Positions 1 through 5,986 of a stretch of 9,172 nucleotides of DNA are shown in pieces. Made by a program: the position numbers and the translations under genes. The stretch is from Lachnospiraceae bacterium (GTDB taxonomy: Bacteria; Bacillota; Clostridia; Lachnospirales; Lachnospiraceae), in NCBI GenBank assembly GCA_900770225.1, contig CAAGJU010000205.1, positions 1-9,172 of the forward strand, in the 5' to 3' direction. Within the stretch, counting starts at the first letter, position 1, and the number at the start of each line of letters is the position of its first letter. Below the pieces are notes generated by a model, which saw nothing but the letters and a program-made list of their open reading frames with translations, ran no database searches and was not told the DNA's origin.

Positions 1-10
1 CGCGATCCTC

Positions 11-60
11 CCTCAGCTCGGGCTCTCGTGTGGCTTCGCCCCACTACGCCCTCGCTGAGG
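11..60. repeat. compound inverted repeat (REP-like hairpin) downstream of rpe
   Basis: Nested complementary arms are visible: CCTCAGC (11-17) with GCTGAGG (54-60), GGGC (20-23) with GCCC (48-51), and GTGTGGC (28-34) with GCCCCAC (38-44, one mismatch) around a TTC loop. A competing hairpin, ACGCC CTC (46-53) with GAG/GGCGT (57-65, one bulged G), would exclude the outer stem. No U-tract follows on the minus strand, so it does not look like a simple terminator for rpe. It resembles intergenic palindromic repeats; membership of a dispersed family is inference. Confidence 0.6.
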
Positions 61-63
61 GGC

Positions 64-124
64 GTGTCAATAAGTCATTCACCCACTTTTGCACAAGTGC
101 AACGTGGGTGATGACTTTTGACAC
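64..124. repeat. 61-nt near-perfect palindrome
   Basis: Four consecutive paired blocks are visible: GTGTCAA (64-70) with TTGACAC (118-124), AAGTCAT (72-78) with ATGACTT (111-117), CACCCAC (80-86) with GTGGGTG (104-110), and TTGCAC (89-94) with GTGCAA (97-102). Only two bulged T residues and a small internal loop interrupt about 27 pairs. On the plus strand it is followed by TTTTATCATTTT, so it could terminate plus-strand transcription arriving from the left. On the minus strand there is no U-tract after it, though the stem could still protect the 3' end of the rpe transcript. A MITE or REP-type element is the other reading. Confidence 0.65.
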
Positions 125-146
125 TTTTATCATTTTAATTCTCTGC

Positions 147-200
147 ACATGTACCTGTCTGCTCTTATTCCCGGTACATATGCCTGTCTGCTCTTATCCC
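147..200. repeat. two-copy direct repeat, period 29 nt
   Basis: Two copies of a roughly 25-nt sequence, 147-171 and 176-200, share the core CCTGTCTGCTCTTAT and differ at only about three positions. They lie between the 61-nt palindrome and the rpe stop codon, so they fall in the 3' untranslated part of the rpe message. Two copies with a 4-nt gap are too few to call an array. Together with the two palindromes they account for most of 1-205, where no credible gene is seen. Confidence 0.6.
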
Positions 201-205
201 TGTTA

Positions 206-886
206 TCAGCTTCTGCGGGCGCAGGCAGCTATTTTTTCGCTAAACTTCTGTGCATTCTCCCGGATATCCCCGTGGAATACAGCTGATCCGGAAACGATCA
301 CGGAAGCGCCCGCCTCCAGTACCTCATCGATGGTCTCCGCATTGATGCCGCCATCAACCTCCACCGGTACATCCGGATATCCGGACTCGTCCAGCTTCCG
401 GCGCACATCGCGGATCTTGCGGCTCATCGCGTCAATATACCTCTGACCGCCGTAACCGGGATTTACCGTCATCACAAGCACCATATCCGTCTTGTCCATC
501 ACATAGTCCAGACAGGAAACCGGCGTCGCGGGATTAAGGGCGACACCGCTCTTCAGACCCGCTTCGCGGATTTCCGCCAGCGTGCGGTCCAGGTGCCGGC
601 AGGCCTCTGCGTGTACGGTGATGCCGTCGGCTCCCGCATCCTTCAGGCTCTGAATATACCTCGCCGGCTCCTCCACCATCAGATGACAGTCAAAAAAGAG
701 GTCGCATCCTTTGCGAATGGATCGTATGACCGGTTCGCCGAAAGAGATCGGCGGGACAAACTGCCCGTCCATCACGTCGATATGGAGCCAGCGTACGCCG
801 GCATTTTCCAGTGTGGTAAGCTGTTCGCCGAGAATGCGAAAATCGGCCGACAGAATGGAAGGACTCAATTCATATGGTCTGCTCAC
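206..886 (-). CDS. rpe: ribulose-phosphate 3-epimerase
   Basis: Rpe interconverts D-ribulose 5-phosphate and D-xylulose 5-phosphate in the cytosolic pentose phosphate pathway. The 226-residue protein is full length for the family and has the TIM-barrel signatures in order: LSPSILSADF (7-16); HIDVMDG (35-41), with metal ligand H35 and catalytic/metal D37; H68 in CHLMVEEP; MTVNPGYGGQ (139-148), the phosphate-gripping loop; and VEVDGGI (175-181) with the second catalytic Asp, D178. SGSAVF (199-204) completes the phosphate site. The start is GTG, 2 nt after the rsgA stop, with AGGAG 9 nt upstream inside the end of rsgA, so the two are almost certainly co-transcribed and probably translationally coupled. 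It is the last gene of the block: thiN (thiamine pyrophosphokinase), which follows in Bacillus subtilis, does not begin in the 205 nt downstream. Confidence 0.97.
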   Translation of the reverse strand: MSRPYELSPSILSADFRILGEQLTTLENAGVRWLHIDVMDGQFVPPISFGEPVIRSIRKGCDLFFDCHLMVEEPARYIQSLKDAGADGITVHAEACRHLDRTLAEIREAGLKSGVALNPATPVSCLDYVMDKTDMVLVMTVNPGYGGQRYIDAMSRKIRDVRRKLDESGYPDVPVEVDGGINAETIDEVLEAGASVIVSGSAVFHGDIRENAQKFSEKIAACARRS

Positions 887-888
887 GA

Positions 889-1770
889 TTAGTATCTCCT
901 TCTCTTCATCTCTCGCAGTTCTTCATAAAACATCCGGTAATGATCATATCTCTCATGGCTGATCCCGCCGTCCTCTACCGCCTGTTTTACCCCGCAGTCC
1001 GGCTCACTGATGTGTGAGCACTGCGTGAAGCGGCATTGTTTCTCAAAAGGCGCAAATTCCGGGAAACATCCCTGCAGCTCTTCCGGCTCCATCGGGGGCA
1101 TGTCAAGCGCTGTAAAGCCCGGCGTATCACAGAGATAGGAATCCGGACCGATCATCAGGAGCTCCGCGCGCCGGGTGGTATTTTTACCCCGCCGGAGCTT
1201 CTCCGAGAGCTCTCCTGTCTCCATGTGCAGTTCGTCCTGCATACAGTTGGCAAACGTGGACTTTCCCACGCCGGAGGGTCCCGCAGCTACCGTTGTTCTG
1301 CCCCTGAGCAGCTCCCTGACCTCACTGACACCGGTGCCCTCCCGCGCGGAGAGCAGCCGCACCGTGTACCCGCAGTCTTCATAGCATTTTTTCCAGTATG
1401 CCGCCTGCGCAGGGTCCGACAGATCCGCCTTGTTCAGGCATATGATGACCGGCAGGTCCTGCCAGACCATCGTGACGAGAAAGCGGTCGAGCAGCACAGT
1501 ATCCATGTCCGGACTTTTCAGGGCGAAAAATACCATGGCCTGATCGACATTGGCCACCTCCGGGCGCACCAGAGCATTCGTTCTCGGAGATATCCCGGTG
1601 ACATTGGCCTCTTTCTTCTCCTCATCGGTGATCTCTATCGTCACGTAATCCCCGACCAGCGGCTTTGTCCTGTTTTTCCGGAAGATCCCGCGCGCGCGGC
1701 ACGTCCACAGTGTTCCTTCGGACACTACATAATAGAATCCGCCGATACCCCTGATGATTCTTCCCTGCAT
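889..1770 (-). CDS. rsgA: ribosome small subunit-dependent GTPase A (circularly permuted GTPase)
   Basis: RsgA (CpgA/YloQ) is a cytosolic GTPase that acts in late 30S maturation and is released on GTP hydrolysis. The 293 residues show the family order: an N-terminal OB fold (about 1-65), then permuted G motifs with G4 NKAD (113-116), G5 SAREG (141-145), G1 P-loop GPSGVGKST (164-172), G2 GKNTTR (195-200) and G3 DTPG (215-218). The C-terminal zinc site follows, with C246, C251, H253 and C259. The ATG start has AGGAG 4 nt upstream, a short spacing. One oddity: residue 197 is Asn where the family normally has His (GRHTTR or GKHTTR). It forms a pair with rpe, but is separated from prkC by a terminator-like hairpin and a repeat array. 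In B. subtilis its homologue is phosphorylated by PrkC. Confidence 0.96.
   Translation of the reverse strand: MQGRIIRGIGGFYYVVSEGTLWTCRARGIFRKNRTKPLVGDYVTIEITDEEKKEANVTGISPRTNALVRPEVANVDQAMVFFALKSPDMDTVLLDRFLVTMVWQDLPVIICLNKADLSDPAQAAYWKKCYEDCGYTVRLLSAREGTGVSEVRELLRGRTTVAAGPSGVGKSTFANCMQDELHMETGELSEKLRRGKNTTRRAELLMIGPDSYLCDTPGFTALDMPPMEPEELQGCFPEFAPFEKQCRFTQCSHISEPDCGVKQAVEDGGISHERYDHYRMFYEELREMKRRRY
896..900 (-). promoter_or_regulatory. ribosome binding site deciding the GTG start of rpe
   Basis: AGGAG lies 9 nt upstream of a GTG codon (884-886) and within the last codons of rsgA. No nearby ATG matches the family N-terminus, whereas GTG gives a normal short lead into LSPSILSADF. Confidence 0.8.
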
Positions 1771-1809
1771 GCTTCTCCTGTTCTATCACATAATCCCTGA
1801 TTTGTCAGA

Positions 1810-1976
1810 CTTTCCCGGCATTCAACTGTGCCAGGCTTTATCAGACTGCCGCGTCGATTACTGATGTCCGGCTGTGCCGGCCTGCCGCGTCGATTACTGA
1901 TGTCCGGCTGTGCCGGCCTGCCGCGTCGTTTACTGATGTCCGGCTTTGCCAGGCTGGCTGCATCGTTCACTGACAG
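1810..1976. repeat. 36-nt tandem repeat array in the rsgA leader
   Basis: Three contiguous 36-nt units run at 1846-1881, 1882-1917 and 1918-1953. Units 1 and 2 are identical; unit 3 differs at about four positions. Degenerate copies flank them at about 1810-1845 and 1954-1976. Each full unit holds a small inverted repeat, CCGGC-TGT-GCCGG (1868-1880, 1904-1916; imperfect in unit 3). There are no spacers, so it is not a CRISPR array. Because 36 is a multiple of three, frames stay open on both strands and give 12-residue repeat peptides, but without a good ribosome binding site or known fold I do not call a gene. It lies between the post-prkC terminator and the rsgA start, so it would be transcribed as 5' leader or read-through RNA. 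I see no clear sigma-A promoter in 1771-1976. Confidence 0.85.
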
Positions 1977-2007
1977 AAAAGGCCGCCGCGAAATCATCGC
2001 GGCAGCC
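1977..2007 (-). terminator. intrinsic terminator after prkC
   Basis: Read on the minus strand, starting 16 nt after the prkC stop codon, GGCTGCCGCG pairs with CGCGGCGGCC (10 pairs including one G-U) around a 7-nt loop ATGATTT, followed at once by TTTTCTGT. This is a textbook rho-independent terminator shape, placed in the middle of an otherwise tight gene block. It should end or attenuate the fmt-to-prkC transcript, leaving rsgA-rpe dependent on read-through or their own promoter. Confidence 0.85.
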
Positions 2008-2023
2008 CTGAAATCCCGAACTT

Positions 2024-4096
2024 TTATTCCGCCTGGAATGTCACATTCGGATATTTTGCAATCAGCGTGTCGTCCTCATATACGTCGATCTCGCCGGTCT
2101 CACCCGACGTGCTCTCGATTGGCGTACTGTATGTACCGTTTGTCCACGGGTTATCGCCGTCGTAGATCGTGGTAGACTGATTGCCCTGCACGAGTATCAG
2201 TTTCACGTGACCTCCGTTGTAACCCGAAGGCTGAGAAAGCGGACTGTAACATACATATTTGCCGGAACCGGAGGAACTGGAACTGGAGTCCGCCACGGAA
2301 TTCACCGTCAGCGTCACACTCGTCCCCTTCTCAACAGACTCACCGACATCCGGACTGCAGGAAATGACAATACCGTTCTCTTTGGATTCATCCGTTGTTT
2401 CCTTCACGGTATAGGACAGCCCGACGCTGTCAAGCATCTGCTCAGCCTGTTCCTTCGTCTGTCCGACGACAGCCGGAACCGACACATTATTGGAGTCATC
2501 CTGGCCCTTGCTGATATAAAGTTTTACGGTAGATCCTTTGGCAACCTGACTGCCCTCTGCGGGATCACAGGAAATGACAGTTCCCACATCTGCTTCATCG
2601 TCGTACTGCAGTTCGATCTCCGTCACGAGGCCGAGAGCATCCAGTGCGCTCTCCGCGTCAGACTGATCCATGCCGGCGATTCCCGTGGGAATCGTAACCT
2701 TCGATTCACCGGTGCTGACTGTGACATTGATCGTTGTGCCCTTGTCCACAGTCGTTCCCGGCTCCACAGACTGATTGATGATCTGTCCCTCCGGATAATC
2801 ATCAGAAGCCTCTGTAGCTGTCTGATAAATGCCGATGCCGTATTTATTGGCCTCGGTTGTCGCCTCGTCCACAGTCATACCGCGGAAATCCGGCACCTCA
2901 ACGCCCTCTGAGGATGAGGAAGAAGCCTCCGGTGTCGGTGTGGCAGTGGCCTCCGCCGTTGATGATGCGGAGCTGGCATTATTTTTGCTGCCGAAGTTGA
3001 AGACACCGGCCATATTGCCGATCACGAGAATAAGAATGACAATGATCACGGCACCGACGATGTAGCCTACGATCGTCAGTGTTTTTTCCAGACCTGAGCT
3101 GTGACCGTCGTCGTCATCGTCATCATCATCGTCATCGTCGTCATCATCATAATCATCGTTGTTTCTGCTGCGATAAGCAGAGCCGTCATTATGACGGATA
3201 TTGTCCATCTGACGGTCTGTCATGGCCGCCGTCTCCGCGTGCGCCGCCAGCGGTGTGACCGTGACAAAGCTGCCCTGCGGATCGATCAGGGATCTCTTCA
3301 GATCCTCGATCAGTTCTCCCGCCGTCTGATAACGGCGGTCAGGATCCTTCTGCGTACATTTCAGAATGATCTGCTCCAGAGAATAGGGAAGATCCGGCGT
3401 ATAGATGGACGGCGGAACAATCTCTTCCTGCAGATGCTTGATCGCGATGGCAACCGTCGTATCCCCGTCAAAGGGCACGCGGCCTGTCACCATCTCATAC
3501 ATGGTAATGCCCAGCGAATAAATATCACTGCGGGCATCTGAAAAGCCTCCCCTCACCTGCTCGGGAGAGCTGTAATGCACAGAGCCCATTACATTCGCTG
3601 TGATCGTATTGGAGTTAATAGCCTTGGCAATACCGAAATCCGACAGCTTCACCTTGCCGTCGGTAGAGATCATGATGTTCTGCGGCTTGACATCACGGTG
3701 GATGATACCCACGTTGTGTGCCGCTTCAAGTCCGAGAGAAACCTGGATGGCGATACTTGTCGCTTCCTTGACGCTGAGTTTGCCCTTCTTGGCGATGTAA
3801 TTCTTCAGCGTGATACCCTCGACGAGTTCCATGACGATGAAGTAAAGGCCCCTGTCCTCTCCTACATCGTATACATTGACCACATTCGGATGGGAAAGCT
3901 TTGCCGCTGCCTGCGCCTCTTTCTGGAACTTGGCGACGAACCCCGTATCCTCCCGGAACTCAGCCTTCATCACCTTGATGGCTACGAGCCGGTTCAGCTT
4001 TCTGTCTTCTGCTTTATATACATCAGCCATGCCGCCCGATCCGATGCGGGACATGACAACGTACCTGTCATTTAAAACAACTCCGTCTTTTAACAT
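2024..4096 (-). CDS. prkC: PASTA-domain serine/threonine protein kinase
   Basis: PrkC (Stk1/PknB type) is a membrane kinase that senses muropeptides or lipid II outside the cell and phosphorylates targets in the cytosol. In the 690-residue form: glycine loop GSGGMADVY (19-27), catalytic K41, alpha-C E60, HRDVKPQN (133-140) with D135, DFG (153-155), an activation segment with S162, T164 and T166 as likely autophosphorylation sites, and SPE (177-179). After the kinase (to about 270) come a polar linker, a run of 14 Asp (317-330) and one membrane segment (about 340-366). Outside are a Ser/Thr-rich linker, three PASTA domains (about 399-464, 466-531, 537-600), a Ser/Gly linker (604-612) and a C-terminal beta-rich module of about 80 residues that may match the Ig-like domain of staphylococcal PrkC (inference). 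I place the start at ATG 4096: the in-frame GTG at 4105 lies inside the Shine-Dalgarno. stp ends 22 nt upstream, so kinase and phosphatase share an operon. Confidence 0.96.
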   Translation of the reverse strand: MLKDGVVLNDRYVVMSRIGSGGMADVYKAEDRKLNRLVAIKVMKAEFREDTGFVAKFQKEAQAAAKLSHPNVVNVYDVGEDRGLYFIVMELVEGITLKNYIAKKGKLSVKEATSIAIQVSLGLEAAHNVGIIHRDVKPQNIMISTDGKVKLSDFGIAKAINSNTITANVMGSVHYSSPEQVRGGFSDARSDIYSLGITMYEMVTGRVPFDGDTTVAIAIKHLQEEIVPPSIYTPDLPYSLEQIILKCTQKDPDRRYQTAGELIEDLKRSLIDPQGSFVTVTPLAAHAETAAMTDRQMDNIRHNDGSAYRSRNNDDYDDDDDDDDDDDDDDGHSSGLEKTLTIVGYIVGAVIIVILILVIGNMAGVFNFGSKNNASSASSTAEATATPTPEASSSSSEGVEVPDFRGMTVDEATTEANKYGIGIYQTATEASDDYPEGQIINQSVEPGTTVDKGTTINVTVSTGESKVTIPTGIAGMDQSDAESALDALGLVTEIELQYDDEADVGTVISCDPAEGSQVAKGSTVKLYISKGQDDSNNVSVPAVVGQTKEQAEQMLDSVGLSYTVKETTDESKENGIVISCSPDVGESVEKGTSVTLTVNSVADSSSSSSGSGKYVCYSPLSQPSGYNGGHVKLILVQGNQSTTIYDGDNPWTNGTYSTPIESTSGETGEIDVYEDDTLIAKYPNVTFQAE

Positions 4097-4101
4097 ACTC
4101 C

Positions 4102-4108
4102 TCACCTC
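4102..4108 (-). promoter_or_regulatory. ribosome binding site deciding the prkC start
   Basis: GAGGTGA sits 5 nt upstream of the ATG at 4096. The longer frame would begin at the GTG at 4103-4105, which is part of this Shine-Dalgarno and has no good site of its own. The shorter protein also begins like known PrkC proteins, about ten residues before the first kinase strand. Confidence 0.75.
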
Positions 4109-4118
4109 GTCAGCATGG

Positions 4119-4838
4119 TTACGATTCGATCACGATGACGGCGATATTATCCTTTCCGCCGTTTGCATTCGCTTCATCGATCAGCGCGCGCGCTTTATCG
4201 TCCGTACCGCTGTCTCTCAGGATCTGGTACATCCTGTCGTCTTCTACCATGTTGGACAGTCCGTCCGAACACATCAGTATCTGATTTCCCTCCGCCAGGC
4301 GCACATCGAAGAAATCGATCCGGATCTCATCGCTCGTGCCGACCGCCCGGGTGATAATATTTTTATCCGGGTGATTCTTCGCCTGCTCGGGAGTCAGCTC
4401 CCCAAGACGGACCATCTCCGCTATCAGCGAATGGTCCTGTGTAATCTGTGTGATACCGCTCTCATCTGCCAGATACAGCCGCGAGTCCCCTACATTCGCA
4501 ATATATGCGTAACCCCCGACGACTGTACATACGACCATCGTAGTTCCCATGCCGGACATCGAGGGATCGCTTCTCGACTGTGCGAGCACCTCGCGGTTTG
4601 CCGCCTCAATGCCATTCCGCATGATCTTGACCGGGTTGAAATTTCGATCCTTCCGAATCGTTTCTGTCAGTACCGACACCCCATATCGGCTGGCGAAATC
4701 GCCTGCATTATGGCCTCCCATGCCATCCGCTACGACAAAAAGATTCGGGAGGTTGCCTGCCGGTCCTTCCGATGTAAAAATAAAATCCTGATTCGTATGC
4801 CGCTTCCGGCCGATGTCAGTCGCTGAAAATACCTTCAT
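4119..4838 (-). CDS. stp: PP2C-family protein serine/threonine phosphatase
   Basis: Stp (PrpC in Bacillus) is a soluble metal-dependent phosphatase that removes phosphates placed by the partner kinase PrkC, including those on the kinase itself. At 239 residues it is the compact bacterial PP2C length, with no extra domain. Visible motifs in order: TDIGRKRHTNQD (7-18) with metal ligand D18; VADGMGGH (36-43) with D38; GMGTT (96-100); NVGDSRLY (115-122) with D118; CSDGL (190-194) with D192; and GGKDNIAVIVI (227-237) with D230. All core metal-binding aspartates are present, so it should be active. Its ATG overlaps the rlmN stop as ATGA, with AGGAG 8 nt upstream, indicating coupled translation. prkC follows after 22 nt, keeping the antagonistic pair stoichiometrically linked. 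Confidence 0.96.
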   Translation of the reverse strand: MKVFSATDIGRKRHTNQDFIFTSEGPAGNLPNLFVVADGMGGHNAGDFASRYGVSVLTETIRKDRNFNPVKIMRNGIEAANREVLAQSRSDPSMSGMGTTMVVCTVVGGYAYIANVGDSRLYLADESGITQITQDHSLIAEMVRLGELTPEQAKNHPDKNIITRAVGTSDEIRIDFFDVRLAEGNQILMCSDGLSNMVEDDRMYQILRDSGTDDKARALIDEANANGGKDNIAVIVIES

Positions 4839-5956
4839 CCACCGCTCTCCTGACTATCGTTCAGATAGCTGTTTCTTAATTGTCCACAGGCCCCGTCTAT
4901 ATCAGCGCCCATTTCCCTTCTTATAGTAGCATTAATTCCGCATTTTTCAAGTTTCTTTTGGAATGTGAGAACGTGCGTTCGGTCAGGCCGGATGAAGCTT
5001 CTCTCACGCACCGGATTCACCGGAATGAGGTTCACATGGCAGTTCAGTCCGTGCAGCCGTCCGGCAAGTTCCTCCGCATCGGCGTCTGTGTCATTCTGTC
5101 CGTGGACCAGCGCATACTCGAAGGTGACCCTTCTCCCTGTCTTTTTGAAAAAATAATGGCAGGCCTCCATGATCTCATCGATGCTGTAGCGGTTGGCCAC
5201 CGGCATCAGTTTCTTCCTCTTGTCGTCATCCGGCGCGTGAAGCGAGATCGCGAGCGTCGCCGAGAGCTCTTCGTCGGCAAATCTCCTGATGCCCGGCACG
5301 ATGCCGCAGGTAGAGACCGTGATGTTTCTCTGGCTGATGCACCGTCCCTCCGGGCAGCTGATCAGACGGATAAAGCGAACCGTGTTGTCGTAATTTTCCA
5401 TCGGTTCTCCGCTGCCCATGATCACGACATTGGACACGTGCGCCTCCGGACCTTCCAGCTCCCTCAGGCGTCTGTCGATCATGTACACCTGGCCGAGCAT
5501 CTCCGAAGCCCGAAGGCTCCTCATCAGCCCGTTCAGCGTTGACGCACAGAAGCGGCAGCCCATGCGGCAGCCGACCTGTGAAGAAATGCATACGGAATTT
5601 CCGTGATGATACCGCATCAGAACGCTCTCGATCACATTGCCGTCCTGCAGGGCGAACAGATATTTGCGGGTTCCATCCAGCTTCGACACCTGCTCCCTGA
5701 CCATGCGCAGCGGTGCCAGCGGATATTTTTCCGCCAGTGCCTGGCGCAGCTTTTTCGAGAGATTGGTCATCTCGTCGTAGCTCACCGCTTCTTTCTTATG
5801 GAGCCAGTCAAAAATCTGATCGGCGCGGAACTTTTTCTCTCCAAGCGTCTCCAGGGCGCTGCGCAGTTCGTCGGGCAGCATGCCGGCGATGTCGATGGCC
5901 GGATTTTCTCCCGGTCGTCCAGATTTCCCGTCTTTCATCATCTTTTCCGGTTCCAT
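4835..5956 (-). CDS. rlmN: dual-specificity 23S rRNA/tRNA adenine-C2 methyltransferase
   Basis: RlmN is a radical-SAM enzyme that methylates C2 of A2503 in 23S rRNA and of A37 in some tRNAs. In the 373-residue form, an N-terminal helical domain (about 20-90) precedes the radical SAM barrel. The 4Fe-4S cluster motif is CRMGCRFC (C130, C134, C137), MGSGEPMENYDN (180-191) gives the SAM-binding region, and C357 in GACGQLR is the cysteine that carries the intermediate methyl group. C123 also matches a conserved cysteine seven residues before the cluster. These residues rule for RlmN; the resistance enzyme Cfr is a close relative, but the N-terminal domain, the core motifs and the housekeeping location favour RlmN. 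I choose ATG 5956, with GGAGG 8 nt upstream, over ATG 5971, which has only a weak site. It lies 30 nt after rsmB and overlaps stp by 4 nt. Confidence 0.96.
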   Translation of the reverse strand: MEPEKMMKDGKSGRPGENPAIDIAGMLPDELRSALETLGEKKFRADQIFDWLHKKEAVSYDEMTNLSKKLRQALAEKYPLAPLRMVREQVSKLDGTRKYLFALQDGNVIESVLMRYHHGNSVCISSQVGCRMGCRFCASTLNGLMRSLRASEMLGQVYMIDRRLRELEGPEAHVSNVVIMGSGEPMENYDNTVRFIRLISCPEGRCISQRNITVSTCGIVPGIRRFADEELSATLAISLHAPDDDKRKKLMPVANRYSIDEIMEACHYFFKKTGRRVTFEYALVHGQNDTDADAEELAGRLHGLNCHVNLIPVNPVRERSFIRPDRTHVLTFQKKLEKCGINATIRREMGADIDGACGQLRNSYLNDSQESGG

Positions 5957-5964
5957 GTTTTCGC

Positions 5965-5969
5965 CCTCC
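5965..5969 (-). promoter_or_regulatory. ribosome binding site deciding the rlmN start
   Basis: GGAGG lies 8 nt upstream of the ATG at 5956 and overlaps the alternative upstream ATG (5969-5971). That upstream ATG has only AGAAG before it, so the downstream start, five residues shorter, is preferred. Confidence 0.65.
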
Positions 5970-5986
5970 ATTTATCTTCTAAGCAT

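Noticed and set aside
30..446. 138-codon plus-strand frame at the left end
   Set aside because: Its first part runs through the palindromes and direct repeats and the remainder is antisense to the 3' end of rpe; no domain is seen.
889..1770. rsgA as a pseudogene because of the switch-I substitution
   Set aside because: All five G motifs, the zinc ligands and the reading frame are intact and the length is normal; a single substitution does not show decay.
1771..1860. Sigma-A promoter for rsgA (TTGAAT near 1825-1830 with downstream AT-rich hexamers)
   Set aside because: No -10 hexamer lies at an acceptable spacing; the best pair is about 26 nt apart, so I do not annotate a promoter.
1846..1953. 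CRISPR-like array of 36-nt repeats
   Set aside because: The units are directly contiguous with no spacers, and no cas genes are present.
1828..2175. 115-codon plus-strand frame with 12-residue repeats (GLPRRLLMSGCA)
   Set aside because: The 36-nt repeat keeps every frame open. This frame then runs antisense through the terminator and into prkC, with no Shine-Dalgarno evidence.
3101..3541. Plus-strand frame starting with a Val/Ile-rich stretch that looks like a membrane helix
   Set aside because: The hydrophobic run is only the complement of the GAC/GAT Asp tract of prkC. Nothing else in the frame is recognisable.
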